This document shows, piece by piece, positions 33,870 through 46,035 of a stretch of DNA of 64,000 nt. The stretch is taken from the NCBI GenBank assembly GCA_910591455.2, contig OU342823.1, positions 2,867,501 through 2,931,500 on the forward strand, given 5' to 3'. The position numbers and the translations under genes are program-made. The notes under the pieces were generated by a model. The model saw only the letters and a program-made list of their open reading frames with translations, was not told the origin of the DNA and did not search any database. Source of the DNA: Pholis gunnellus. Its lineage: Eukaryota > Chordata > Actinopteri > Perciformes > Pholidae. Numbering within the stretch: the stretch's first letter is position 1; every line of letters begins with the position of its first letter.

Positions 33870-34125
33870 CTGCTACTCTGTATGGGAGAGCTGTGCTGTC
33901 TCATTGTCCCCGACAAAGGCCCGGCGAGCAGTCTGCCTGTCTTTTGAGCACGCCACCGTGATAGTGATCAGCGGCAGTCGGCCGTGCCTCCCCGGCTGTG
34001 AATACCTCACTATTTGATCTGGCATTAGCAGCTTTCACATACTTTAATATGAGGGATTATCTCCTCTTCACTTCTATGTAACGCTCTTGACCTCCCCTGA
34101 TCACTGTGAGTCAGAGGGATGGAGG
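33870..34125. other. Repeat-free GC-balanced block; possible CNE
   Basis: Contains GACAAAGGCCCGGCGAGCAG, ACCGTGATAGTGATCAGCGG and TACTTTAATATGAGGGATTA. Distinct from AT-rich neighbours, with no repeat match. Enhancer role is inference. Confidence 0.28.
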
Positions 34126-34245
34126 AAGAAAGGAGAGAGACGGCGAGAGGGGGGTGGGTGGAGGATCTAATGGAGAATGGAGGAAGGAAATCAAGGACAA
34201 AGAGAGAATGATACAGAGAAGGGAAAGGAAGATGGTGAGGGTATA
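34126..34245. repeat. Purine-rich (GA) tract
   Basis: Almost all A and G on the plus strand, with several AGAGAG and GGAGG words. Minus frames here are C/T-rich artefacts. Confidence 0.75.
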
Positions 34246-34349
34246 GTTTGGCAGATATTTGTCCGTAAACCAAAATGATGAAAGATGAAATAGATGAAAA
34301 GTCGAAGGATCACCAATGCAATCAAATTCCAATCAAAACCACAAACCTT
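34246..34349. other. Unassigned spacer
   Basis: No feature seen. Confidence 0.4.
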
Positions 34350-34605
34350 AGAGGTGCTCGAAGAAAAGTCAAGAGATCATCACATTCATTAGTTACCTTC
34401 TGTAAACCACAAATGTTCTGTGACACATTTTAATGGAGAAGTGAACACTTTAAGGTTCTGTAGGGCACTAAATGAAAAGTCAGAGGATGACAGGGGAACA
34501 TGAATGTCGGCACCAGATGTAAATGCAATCCATCCAATAGTTTTGGAGATATTTCAGCCGAGATCAAAGTGGGGGACTGACAGAGCTATGCCGCTAGCAT
34601 CGCTA
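34350..34605 (+). repeat. Dispersed family F9, copy 1
   Basis: Contains AAATGAAAAGTCAGAGGATG, GGGGAACATGAATGTCGGCA, CAATCCATCCAATAGTTTTG and GATATTTCAGCC. A shorter copy is at 48185-48330. I remember it as one of the commonest percomorph interspersed repeats. Confidence 0.65.
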
Positions 34606-35949
34606 GACATCTAATGAGAAAATCATGCACCTTTGGAAGTTAAATTGTAACATCTTCGTAGTAGAGATTTAGGGAAATTCAATCCGGCAAATTAGTCGAA
34701 ATCAGGGGAAGCACAGGTCAATTATTTGAAACTGAGTGTCTCTGAGTCTGACTAAAGGTAAACACAGAAATGAACCCCAACAGAGATATTGTTGAAATAA
34801 CTAGGTTATTGTACTCACTGTACAATTTAGATGTACTTCTGTGGGACTTCAGTATTTCCATTTCCAGCCACATAGGCTGTAGTCTACTACACTTCATGAA
34901 ATATGTAAATATAGATGTATATAGACTCAAGGATCATTTATAGTCATTATGCAACACAGGGATGCACAAGTTGTAGCCCATTTTTAACACAACAAACACA
35001 TGACGAACAAAACAAAGAAAAATTAGCAGTACCTTCCTGTCTCTTTGAATTTGCATCCTCAGGAATGTAAACGGCAGCAACAAAAACAATTCTCTGGGCA
35101 GATAATATGGCCAACATCTTCATATTAATAATTCAACAAGAGGAAAACATTGTCCATCAACTGTGACTGTGTTTACATCATGATGCTTGGTGCTCAAACA
35201 CCTCCTCTCGTCTCACCAGAGTCTTGCTCTCTGTCTTGCTGTCCGCCCGTCAGGTGCATCTTGATCCAGATGAACGATGGATCCAGGTCTCTGTGAGGAT
35301 GTGGAATCAACAGTCACCGTCCTCCTGCTGCTTTCATCCATCTTATTTTTATGCAACAGGGCTTCAGACAGCCAGAAGCATGCTGGATAGGGGAGTAGTC
35401 TTAGGTTCTAGCTGGGTTAGCTTAGCTTCCATCTCGACTCACCTCCCTGGGGCAGTTTAGTGGTGTTTGGTCCGGCAGGTCTTATTTTATCGCACGTTAA
35501 CGCAGGTTTTTTTTATTATTAAGTGGACATTTTTAAACTGTTTGTGTGGCATCTCTTACGTCTCTTCCTGTTTCCTTCACCTACATTCCCCTGGGTCCTA
35601 AGTCCCTCCATGTACAGCTTCTCATCACCCTCTATGTACCAACGTACATTTATAACAAATACCACACATATCACGGTAATCAGCGTTGCATATGTGTCTG
35701 ACCAAAATACCATAAAAAGCAAAGAAGCAATGATTCATTTAGTGTTTTTGTTTGGAATATGTATAATAAGCATATCATTTAGTTATCACTACTGAGAATT
35801 TAACAAACATAAACAAAAGGAAAAAACATGACATGATGACGTTTGCTGTTTTCAAGGTGTATATTTCAAATTGCATATATTACACACATGAAAATAAAGT
35901 TTTGAACACCGGCTGAATATCTATTATCAGAATCATTATAACTGTATTT
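34606..35949. other. No gene seen; unassigned DNA
   Basis: Frames at 35224-35460 and 35519-35795 have no domain. A short T/A-rich stretch lies near 35505. Confidence 0.5.
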
Positions 35950-36181
35950 GAACTGCTACTGTGTAAAGGGAATACTGCTGTTAAAAAGAACCGTATTTGT
36001 TTAAAGTGTTTACAAACCAAATATTATTGCACTTTCGTTCATATAGCAGTACTTTTAAAATAAAAGTGCGCAATACCCTACTTTTGAATTCATTATTGAA
36101 TTTTGCAAATAACAATGCGATTAATCTCAAAAAAAATCATGCGATTAATCACGATTAAAAATTGTAATCGCTGCCCAGCAT
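35950..36181 (+). repeat. Dispersed family F6, copy 1
   Basis: Runs from GAACTGCTACTGTGTAAAGG to CGCTGCCCAGCA and is nearly identical over about 230 bp to 53855-54077. The end has repeated GCGATTAATC words. In the other copy the end reads TTGCCCAGCACTA, likely a DNA-transposon terminus. Confidence 0.85.
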
Positions 36182-38774
36182 AAATATAAAAATCTGAATA
36201 CGTCATCCATCACTGTCGGCTAACTGCACATATAGCCTCAGCAGAGTCATGTGGAAGCTCCCAAGTGAGAATATATCTTAACTGTGTAAAGTAGAGTGAT
36301 CAAGTCCGGGCTCCATCAGCTGCTCAGTCACTCAGAGATGAGCTTCAAAAACCTTGATGGTGGAATCAACAAGACAGATTATGACAGAGCCCCCTTTAGC
36401 CCCTGAGCTGTCCTTAATGTAATGTATGTGATCATGTTATTTTTCATCTAGTTTTATCCTCCCTAGAAGAACCATCAGGTAATATTCATCAGTATAATAA
36501 AAGTCTTGTTTTTGTACTCAGTAACTCCAGTATTTATTTTCCTCAGTGTAACTGTTGCGTCAGCACAGCTCGGCGGGAGGCATTTAGAAAAAAAAAGATC
36601 CAACATCAGAGTTCAGCAAACCTCTGAAAAGACGGATGAACACTAAACAATTACAGTTTTTAGAAAAATGTGTCACTTTTGGACTACATAGAACACGTTG
36701 AACTAAGGTTTGGTGCGACACACACTGATGCTTTAAAGCTTTCTTTTAAGATTCGCTATCTTCAATTTCTCCAGAACAAGTTCTTATTTTCAAAACTCTC
36801 TCCACAGTCAGTACAACAGAGGTCAATGTGGTTTAATGAAACAGTTTATCGCTTTCAGCTTTTGACACAAAATGCATTAAAATGAAATGAAAAAATTCTA
36901 ATGAGAATTCAACCACCACCAAACCAATTTACACTCCATTTTGCACGTTTACATACTATTGTAGAAACGGTTACATTTAGTCTACAACAATAAAAATACA
37001 TTTTACAAAATGCATTAACTCCCAATTTGAACACATAGAAACTGTTTTGATTACTTGATGACCTCTTTGAAAGTCTTGTGCCAGGCGAGGAAAGGAGCAT
37101 TTTGTAATTGTACTGGACAATGTTTCGCCATCCCTTCCACTCACCGACTGGTTTACAGCACATCCCAGGATGGAGTCACTTCTCCTTCCACCATACTCTC
37201 CATCCCTCATCCATATAGAGGAACTCTTTCCTGATGGAGGTGGGGGTTTATGACCAGCAGTCACATGATCAGACATCCCTCTCGGACACAATCGATGCTG
37301 CATGTCTAGACATATCTACAAGACAATGCAAGGGATGGATCCGGCATGCAAAAAATCTAATTACCCATGTGTGTTGATTTTGTGCTCTTTGATTTACTCT
37401 CCACAAAACAATAAGCCTATTGAGAGAAGCCTATTCTGTGGCACAATCCAGTCCCCCCTTTTTGTTCGTTATGAAATCAATGCCAAATAAATGAATAAAT
37501 ATACTTCAGTGACAATAGTGATACATATTGTAATGCTACCTGTTTTCTTCAGACCATTGTGTAATGAGTGTTACAAGGGGTTTCTGTTTGGAGACAAATA
37601 TTTTCAGTGAGTTGATCCTGAGGTGTGTATCAAGTGATTTGGTTGCATTAGTTTATTTATGGATGTGAGATTAACTGTTGCACTGAGCTGGATACTGGTA
37701 ATGCAAACTGTGTGAAAAAGTTAAGTCAATTAGCCAATAATAATGGCTGACCCTCACAGTTAGCCATACGTGACATTTTCTGACTTAATTGGAGTCTGTA
37801 CAGGTCCCCTTTCATTGCACAATGTCACTTCTTGACAGTATGGCTGAGTATGAGAACCTACCATCATTTATTTTCCAAACCAGTTGGGTCGACATGTGAG
37901 TTTGTTGTTAGTACAGGCCTGTGGGAGTGTTTTAATATAGGCTAAACATATAGCTTTGCCATTCTGTAAAAGTCAAAGACATGGTCCTGCAGACTTATCC
38001 TCAAATTGCATCCACAGTGGATATAACTGTTTACTAACCCTCCCCCCCAGAATAGAAAGAGTCCAATCATAGCTTAGCAACCGTAACTAGGGACGTCACA
38101 TCTGTCAAGCTGTGGATGTTCCACCATGTTGAAGCAGTGTACACAATGCTGGAGTAAAGATAATCAGTGTTTAGAGGGTTGTGTATTTTTGATCAGCTTT
38201 CCAAAACTGAAGGTACATTAGCCAAGGGAATGAATTAAACATTGTGTTTATTTACTCCAGTGCACGCTTGACCTGGTTAATTAGCTTGGCATTGATGGCA
38301 GCAGTAGTAGTAGTGGTGAAAAGTGGAAGTTCTACAGCACCTGCAGACAATAGGTCTCACTCTAAACTAGCAAAGGAGCTTTCCGCTCACCGCCCAGTCA
38401 TCCTTTTACCTTGGTGAGCTGCTTTCAGCCAGGCTGGATGCGCCATACTCTCTGTTTTTACGCATCGAGACCAAGACCACCATCCACTCGGAGTGAATGC
38501 CTTCTCTCACCGACCATGGCACAGAGCTCTCCTTTTCCCTTCATCCCAAGTTCCTCTGATTCCTCGTTTTTTAGCATGTATTCAGGAAGTAAATCTAATG
38601 GGCATCCTGATGGTACCGAAACACACGAGCACGTCGTGGTTCCCTGACCATGGTGCAGCTGCTGATGGGGAAAACTTGTGATCCTTCACCTACTGGAGGC
38701 TGCTGAACGGGAGTGCTTGGAAAAGTTAGGGCTGCCCCCTTTAGTGGTGCGCAGTGTCCAAGGTGCTAGAGCCC
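36182..38774. other. No gene seen; unassigned DNA
   Basis: The longest stretch without anything I recognise. Frames at 36977-37303 (minus) and 38411-38647 (plus) have no domain. Confidence 0.5.
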
Positions 38775-39158
38775 CTTCTTGAAATTAGCTTAGAATGAGC
38801 TCTTCACATCTACATAGGGAGTGGGTCCTCTTCGTGGAGTCCGGTGTTGTGAACTAACCATTGGCTCGAGACAGAGGCTTTTCCCGTTTTTATGTCACCT
38901 GAAGCTCACCATAGATTCTCCGACACACTGTTGTAATGTGAGTCGTGGTACTGCCAGCTGCCGCGTGACTTCTGGTGGACTTCCGTTGTTTCTAAAGAAG
39001 TGTTGCTATTGTAAGGATGGCCTCTAACCGAAGACGGCGTGACCACAGTTTTGCACTTAGCAGCTCACATTACCATAGTTTTGGAAAGGGAGGAGTGAGC
39101 GGAGGGGTATTCAGATGTTTGCAATCTGCCACCAAAATCTTACACACTGTCATTTTAA
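38775..39158 (+). mobile_element. TIR element family F7, 5'-truncated copy
   Basis: Contains CTTAGAATGAGCTCTTCACA, TCTACATAGGGAGTGGGTCC, GAAAGGGAGGAGTGAGCGGA, and ends CTTACACACTGTCATTTTAA. That end is the inverted counterpart of TTAAAGGGACAGTGTGTAAC at 63814. The left terminus is lost. It is non-autonomous, with no transposase content. Confidence 0.75.
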
Positions 39159-39754
39159 CCATTCAAGACTAAACAAATGTTAACCGCCTATCGAAGCCAA
39201 TACAAGTTTTTATTATTTAATTTGATTATAGTTGATTTGTGGAATTTCAAATGAATCCATCTTCCCATTAAATCAGAGAAACCTCAAAGTTTCCCAAATA
39301 ATACTAAGATCATTAGTTAGCACAAGCATCTACCTCACGTACTACTCATACATGTGGCCTGACTGCCAAAGCACACACAAGGCACCATGTTGCCAGATAA
39401 AGGCCCAAACTGTGGCCATGCTGGGCCTTATCATGCAAATGAGTAATAATTGGCACTAATTATGGATTGCTGTCTTCAGAGTTGTATAAAAATGTACAAA
39501 AACGGTTTATCCAATCTCGGTTTTCCTACCGAAGCTGTGTAAAGATACCTGTGTTTGGCACTGTGACTGGGGGTACTGGCAAATGTATCTTCCACATAAC
39601 TGCTTCTGATTGAGGCCATGTCTACCCTGATGCAGATACATGTGAAAACAATAATTTTCTCACCATTTTGGGCCTTCATCAACACAAAGCCTGCAATTTA
39701 TTTTGGTGCGATGTTCCAAGAGATGCAGGTGTCGAACTGTTGCGGTTACTGGTT
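39159..39754. other. No gene seen; contains an octamer plus ATTA cluster
   Basis: At 39433-39440 lies ATGCAAAT, the POU octamer, followed within 40 bp by AGTAATAATTGG and CACTAATTATGG. This could be an enhancer core, but is untested. The remainder is unassigned. Confidence 0.3.
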
Positions 39755-39915
39755 GATCCCGATCCCAAACTTTGGTCATGAACTCTTGGTAGTGACCAGA
39801 AGAATATGATCACAGATACAAGTGGCCAAAATCAGTTTCACCTTGAGAGAAAGGGTTGAGGAGCTCTGACATGCAAAAGGAGCTCGGAGTAAAACCACTA
39901 TTCCTTTGCTTCGAA
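39755..39915 (+). mobile_element. Rex3-like fragment
   Basis: Matches the 3' part of the element at 19025-19745: TGGTAGTGACCAGAAGAATA, ACAAGTGGCCAAAATCAG, GGAGCTCGGAGTAAAACCAC. It is strongly diverged. It corresponds to a later part of the ORF than the start of the next fragment, so it is a separate insertion. Confidence 0.65.
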
Positions 39916-40229
39916 AGGAGCATTTGCATTTTGAAAACAATTATTCAAACACATTTTAAATATGCAACTCTTCATAGCAAATATGGAAGAAACAATATCC
40001 TCAGACAACCAGAAAATTCTTGAATTAAATAAAGACTCAATTGTGGAAATAAACTTTATCTTGGAGGTGCTTGCTTGCAGCCAATAAATAGTCCAGCACA
40101 TAACCTTGTATAACCAAAACCTTTTTTGGGAGTTTAGGTTTTCAACATATTTAAAACAAATAAAAAGTAAACATGCTAGTTACTGAGCTTATTAAGAGGT
40201 GCTGATACCTTTAGACGGAGTCAGGATAG
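39916..40229. other. No gene seen; unassigned DNA
   Basis: Spacer between two Rex3-like fragments, AT-rich. Confidence 0.5.
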
Positions 40230-40815
40230 CTTTCCCCCTCTTTGTCCAGTCTTCCTGCTAAACTAGTCCAACCAGCTGCTTGCTGTATTCCTATTGATCA
40301 GGAACAGAATATGAGAGCTTCATCAGACCATGACCTTCAACATGCACTGGGGTGGTTACCAGCCGAGTGTCAAGCGGTCTGGATGAGAGTCAGTACCTTC
40401 AAGTCTGGTTCTCTCCAGAAAACAGTGGATTTCTCCCTCCGGGTTGGGAGTGAGTCACTGCCCCAATCTAGGGAGTTCAAGTAGCTCAGGGTATTGTTAA
40501 CGAGTGAGGCTAAAATGGTTCGGTCCGACTTGAGCAGTAATGTGGACGTTGTACCGACTGGAAGCTGGAATGCATAGCGATCGATTTACCAGTCCATCTA
40601 TATTCTGACCCTCACCTTTGGTGATGATCTTTGGGTAGTGACCGAAAGGCTGAGATTGTGGGATGCAAGTGGCCGAAATGTGCTCCCTTTATAGGGAGGC
40701 TGGGCAAGCTCAGACATCCAGAGGGACCTCGGAGTAGAGCCGTTGCTCCTTTGTGTTGATAGGGGCCAGCTGAGTTGGTTCGGGCATCTGATCAGGATGT
40801 CATTCTTTTTACCTA
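40230..40815 (+). mobile_element. Rex3-like LINE 3' fragment, diverged
   Basis: Matches 19140-19610: CATCAGACCATGACCTTCAA, CATGCACTGGGGTGGTTACC, GTCTGGATGAGAGTCAGTAC, GGGAGTGAGTCACTGCCCCA, ACCTCGGAGTAGAGCCGTTG. The 80-aa frame at 40242-40484 is its remnant, with HALGWLPAECQAVWMRVSTF in frame. Motif C and the GATG tail are not recognisable, so it is more decayed than the 19 kb copy. Confidence 0.75.
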
Positions 40816-41159
40816 AATGCCAGCAAAAAAACTAGTATTCCAATAAACTAACCAGGGATGTTTAATCTGTCTTCCTGAAATCAATGGCATAATGATGATA
40901 ACATATAAGGGTTCAGTATGTTTGAAAAGAAGTAAGCTGCCTGACCCTGTCTAAATGAAAGTGTGTTGAATGGCCACACTGGAATTTCACCTGCACACAG
41001 TAACTAAAATTGTGAACTTACAAGTACACTGTTTGAAGGATAATGAGCCCCTTAAAGCTTGTATACGCTGGAGACAATTCTTTTTTGAAACGTGATTAAA
41101 AAAAGAAGAGCAGACAAGTACAGTACATGAACAATATACGACCCAAGAAATTATGTTTA
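40816..41159. other. No gene seen; unassigned DNA
   Basis: AT-rich. A 116-aa minus frame (40987-41337) crosses into the next repeat and is an artefact. Confidence 0.5.
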
Positions 41160-41420
41160 TGTTTTTGAAATATACAAATCTTTTACGTCCGTCCATACCA
41201 TTCTCGTAGATGTGATGGACGACTGGAGGGAATTTCTTCATACTTTGCGCAAACGTACACTTGGACTCAAGGATGAACTGAGTAGATTTTGGTGGTCCAA
41301 GCTCAAGGCAACTGTGTGTAAAACAATGCGTATGCAAATTTTGACAATTTCACATAAATCTCTAATTGGACAAGATGATGAAGTGATGATATCTATAACC
41401 ACAAGGAAGTAATTCTAGGT
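41160..41420 (+). repeat. Widespread fish interspersed repeat
   Basis: Contains TGGACGACTGGAGGGAATTT, TTGGACTCAAGGATGAACTG, AGTAGATTTTGGTGGTCC and AGATGATGAAGTGATGATAT. I know this order from many percomorph genomes. It is non-coding despite open frames on both strands. No second copy here. Confidence 0.5.
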
Positions 41421-42417
41421 TGAGAATGGAAGCCTCTGTCCTGGTGGCCTTGCTCACTTAATAAACATAAAGTTATTTACTTCTGTCTCTCTCTGGGCAG
41501 ATTGCAGTACCACATCCGATCAACAGCTTTCAACTTCTGACGATTTGTGTTAGCTTGAACTATATTATTTTTGTAATGGTGTTCCACGGTAAAATAATGA
41601 AGTAGAAAACCCTAATGTCCAGGCTAGAGGGCCTCCCTGTGCCTTGGCTGAGATCCATTTAACAAGACCACTTACTGCCGCGGGGTTTACTCCCACCACA
41701 TAACGACATTTATCATCCTGTACGTAGGTGTAATTATTATATTTAGAGAGCAGAGCCACTGGGACAAAACTGTGCACAGAGAGGTAGCACAGGTCAGAAG
41801 AGAATTACTCAGAAGAAGACCTGAGATATATATCTTTGTGGAGGTGCCTTTCTTTTCCAAAGCTGCAGACATGTATTACTGCTGCTTACAGCTGTCCCTT
41901 AGTTACAGGTTGATGAGTGGTGTAGAACTGATATTTTATGATAGGGAACCTATTCTTTGCAGCAAATTATGTAAAATTGCAAAGTGTCCAGTCAAAAACG
42001 TTCAAATGTTCCTAAGGGAGAACCCCCAAACCCAATTTCTCCTTGTATCTTTTATTCACTGTAGACATTCAGAATGATACCGGCTGATAAACTCACCAAC
42101 ATGTGAATGATGGGACTACTGGAAGTTGTTTTCCTCCACTTCAAGCACTGATTTAAGAGAAATGATTGTCTATTGAACCTGGCTAACCCGGCTAAGACAA
42201 CTAGCATGCCACAGCCGACAACCACTGATGGCACTGGCAAAACCGTACAGGTAGAATGTGTACCGCAGAATCTTTTGTAAATAAACTATTTTGACTGTAA
42301 TTTTTTACTGAACCAAGAAAGTAGATTAAATGAAGTAGTTATTATACAGTGTATTAAATAAATGATGCCTCTAAAGAAATGTTAGTGAAGAACACATACT
42401 ATCTCATGTACCTATAC
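41421..42417. other. No gene seen; unassigned DNA
   Basis: GC-balanced part at 41600-41880 with no repeat match, otherwise AT-rich. Confidence 0.5.
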
Positions 42418-42434
42418 ATATATATATATATATA
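42418..42434. repeat. (AT)n microsatellite, short
   Basis: About eight AT units. Confidence 0.9.
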
Positions 42435-42769
42435 ATGCTGTCAAAAACACTGGTGAGATATAGCAGCATTTTGTTAGTTCTGCAATATGTACATTGTTGA
42501 AATGACCTTCAATAAATGTCTGTGCATCACTGTCACAGCAGCAGAGTCCCAAAAACCCCACGTTTACTTTTTTCGCTCCTATATCCTGTTACAATATAAA
42601 CGATTGTGACATACCTATTAGAACGTTAATCTTGACAGACATTCCAGTGCTAACAAATATTTTGTATGACATGATTTTTTTTTTATCATACTGACTCAAG
42701 CTTGGTAAAACCAAAATAAGAAAAGGCACATTGAAATTACATCTCTCTGCCAGGATTTCTTTTTTTTTT
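42435..42769. other. No gene seen; unassigned DNA
   Basis: AT-rich with T-runs. Confidence 0.5.
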
Positions 42770-43090
42770 CTGCTCCGTCTGAAGAGAGACTGTGCACCAG
42801 AGAGCCAATTGATTTTTCTCTCGGCTGTCTGCTGTTAATGAGCATCAGCAATATAACGCCTGTGATATCTTCCATTTGCTTGAGCGGCGAGAGTGCTACT
42901 TTGCCAGACCGAGCATGAAAGAGCTGCAGGTTTTTTCAGATCAGCCCGCCAGCCCGTTCCCCCTCGTCCCCGCCACCTTCTCATGCGCTCTTAATGGAAG
43001 CGGGGACAAAGAACTGGGTGCGCCGTTTGCTTGTAAATTAGCAGCCTTTGGATGTGTCTCATTTGAACACACAAAAAGCATGGGGGTGCT
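42770..43090. other. Repeat-free GC-balanced block; possible CNE
   Basis: Contains GAGAGCCAATTGATTTTTCT, TGTTAATGAGCATCAGC, and CTTGTAAATTAGCAGCCTTT. A 72-aa frame (42876-43094) lacks a domain. Texture fits a conserved non-coding element. Confidence 0.3.
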
Positions 43091-43374
43091 ATGAACTAAG
43101 GCTGACTACTGTGTGTGTGATGCATGGAAGCTTTGGCTGTCTCATACCTCTGTAGGGAGGGAGGGGGAGAGGCATGCCTGTCACATTCAGCTCAGCTCTC
43201 CAATCCATGTGTGTGTTAGACTGTTAGACGTTAGTGTATCCTCCTCAAATGAATCATGACACCTATCTGTAATTACCGTAAATCAGTGACACCGCGTGGA
43301 ATGGAAGTGGCACGTTCTGGCGGTTCGCGGTAGCTTCCTGTCCTACGCTTGACTTTTAACTGTCACAATGTGTC
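43091..43374. other. Unassigned spacer
   Basis: No clear feature. Confidence 0.4.
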
Positions 43375-43700
43375 TCTCTGTCCCTCTTCTTCGGCCACAT
43401 TCTCCTCCATTGCCATTTTTCTTGCCGTCCACCAGATGCCCTGGAACTTTCCGCCCATCTACTCACCTGTTCCCATTTCCCTAAACAGCTCTGCATGGCC
43501 CTCCACCTGCATCTCATTCCCTCGTGCCACTCTCCACATATACAGGCCCTGTCCGCCAGTTCTTTGTCAGATCATCTTAGGCTGTGATTGCGTTTGTCTT
43601 GTCAATGCGGGTTTTTTTTGTGCCACGACTGTTGAGTCTGTTCTCGCTCTGAGATCAGATCTTGCTCGCATTGGGATCTCATCAGCCAGACCCCATGCAG
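43375..43700 (+). repeat. Dispersed family F8, copy 2
   Basis: CCACCAGATGCCCTGGAACT, GTGCCACTCTCCACATATAC and TTTGTCAGATCATC occur in the same order as at 15130-15360. A 129-aa frame (43349-43738) lies over it. Its C/T-rich composition and lack of a domain argue against a gene. Confidence 0.5.
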
Positions 43701-44480
43701 AGGTGGTCTCGGCTCGCATTGAGTCCAGATCTCAGTGAGGTGTGGACAGCATGGGGGCGATCCTCCTCTACCGAAGAGAGCAGAGCAGAGCAGAACAAAG
43801 TAAAGTGAGAAAAACTGAGCTCTGTTAAGTTACTGCTGATGGAAACCCAACATTTCCTTATTTTGCTGCTTCAAAATAAAAGCTTTTTTACATGAACTAC
43901 TGAGGGAATTTTATTGTGAATAATTCATAAGAAAATGTGTTAACGGGGGCTTTGTTAGCGTTTTTTCTACAAGTCTACTTATATTGCAGGACGGTTGAGT
44001 AAGCAGTAAAAATAACAGGGGACTTTTATTGTGAAGGGTTATTGGAATAAAAATATTTTTACACCAAAAAGCAAATCTCTAGATTGACAAACTGAACGTG
44101 TGGTTTGCAATGTAAAACGTTTAGGATATATATATAAAGCTGGTATTTACATAACGGCCAAAAGGAACAATTAAATGCAGGTCTGTAAAAGAATTGTATA
44201 GGGGTGTATTTATGTACCTATACTATCTCACAAGGTTATGTCACTATTTCATTTTAAATGGTGAACTTGTTTTGGGGGAAATGCACATTAAAACAGCAAT
44301 AGTAGGTCTTTCGGCATGTTATTTGTCATGTTAACAGTATGTTCATTGAATTGCAACCAAGCACTGCATTGAGCAGCACACTCCTCTCTTTACATGTACA
44401 GATGATTTACCAGCATCCTATTTCATAAGAATTCAGTCAAATTACAACCCTCTAGCATGCACAGTGTGTTCCGCCACGAC
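43701..44480. other. No gene seen; unassigned DNA
   Basis: AT-rich. A short GCAGA tandem lies near 43780. Confidence 0.5.
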
Positions 44481-44700
44481 ATTTACATTACAGTCATTCA
44501 GCAGATGCTTTTATCCAAAGCGACTTACAATTCAGATTCTATCACATTTCTACACCGTAGGCACAGCTACGGGAGCAATTTTGGGTTGAAGTGTCTCGCT
44601 GAAGAACACATCGACATGTGACGAGCAGAGCGGGAGCTGGGATCGAACCGCCAATCTCTGATTGAAGGACGGCCCTGCTGCCCACTTAGCCACAGTCTGC
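44481..44700 (-). mobile_element. tRNA-derived SINE with LINE-type tail
   Basis: On the minus strand the head reads GTGGCTAAGTGGGCAGCAGG (A box region) and GGCGGTTCGATCCCAGCTCC (B box). The body has ACATGTCGATGTGTTCTTCA, and the 3' tail reads ATTGTAAGTCGCTTTGGATA. Over 42 bp the tail differs at only two positions from the 3' end of the L2-like LINE at 58992-59565. Nearly full length, with a decayed internal promoter. Confidence 0.8.
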
Positions 44701-45924
44701 CAACACTGCACTGTCTGAGCCAAAGGGACTATATGTTTTCTTTAAAGTTTTGATCATATTACTGGAGTGACTGTATTTCATTATTTTTATGATATTTCAG
44801 TTTACCAGCAGATAGTAGCCTGAAGCAAATTACACTGTTAATAAGATTATTCCATTGTGAAGGGCTCATTTATGGGAAGGGAATATAAATCTCCTAACTT
44901 GTAGATGTCTTTCCTTGGTACCATTTTGGATGTATCTTAATTGACCTAGTTTTAATTAATCTATTTCCATTAATCCATATTGTAAAATATTTCTTTTTAG
45001 AAATGAGTTGTTCACTTTAAGCCCCACATTTTCACACAGCCCACATTACTACTTTCACAAAGTACATATCCCCATTAGATAACCTTTTGGCAAGCTAACT
45101 CAACACATGGCGCATTTCACAATGTATGCATTTCACAGATTTCTTTGGCAAATGAACAGATTATGATATGGTAAAAGCTTAGTTTCCATCAGTTCATGAC
45201 ATAACAAATACAGCCTGAGAATAGTTCTATTATATTACCATTAATGCCCATAAATTCCCAGGGAAAGTTCCCACCTCGAATATTGACAGAATCGTTCCGC
45301 CCTGGGTGAGACTACAACATTTGTCTTATTTACACCTTCTGTATTTCTTACCATGCCTGCTCTTTGTTTGTTTAACCACCATATTAGCAATGCAAATGCT
45401 AACTATCCTGGACTTTTTTGTTGTTGTTGGGTCACCTTTTTATATGTAATATTTTTCCATTTCCTTTTTGCTGATTTTGTTCAATTGTTGCTGACAAAAC
45501 TTTCTTCACTTTTCAGACATGATAGTAACAAATCAAATTTCTTTAGGTAGAAACCATGTGGCTCCTGCTGAACAGCACAGTGGACCGGAGCACAGGTTCA
45601 AGTATACTCATACTGAGCTCAAACAAACAAACTACATGACCCCTTAAATACTGGAGCACACAAAACATCTTTACTCTTATCGTAATCAGTTGGTACTATA
45701 TTATTAGTGTACACCGGCCTCCTCTGCAGCACAGTGAAGAAACTTCTTTGATTGTAAATAAAAATGACCAGACCTCTCAATAACACAAGCACAACCAATC
45801 CTCAGTCACATAAGCACCTGCCCAAATGTTTTGCCCTTTTTTATAGAGGACATTACGGACTGTTTAAAGACACCTTATTGATGTGTAACATAACCATTAG
45901 ATAACTTTGTTAGTATTTTGCCTG
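44701..45924. other. No gene seen; unassigned DNA
   Basis: AT-rich, without recognised repeats. Confidence 0.5.
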
Positions 45925-46035
45925 GTGGAAATGAACTAAGTATATTTACTCAGGTACTGTACTTAGGCACTTGTACTTTACTTGACTTTCTATTTACTGT
46001 TTCTTTATACTTTACTACATTTATCTAATGTAGCG
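45925..46035 (+). repeat. Fish interspersed repeat rich in ACTTTAC words
   Basis: Contains TACTGTACTTAGGCACTTGT, ACTTTACTTGACTTTC and ATACTTTACTACATTTATC. I know this as a very common percomorph repeat. Assigned from memory only. Confidence 0.5.

Noticed and set aside
40987..41337. 116-aa minus frame
   Set aside because: It crosses a widespread non-coding fish repeat.
43349..43738. 129-aa plus frame
   Set aside because: C/T-rich composition, no domain, and it overlies dispersed family F8.
44560..44700. Possible tRNA gene (A- and B-box-like words, minus strand)
   Set aside because: The head is attached to a SINE body and LINE-type tail, and the stems do not form an intact cloverleaf.
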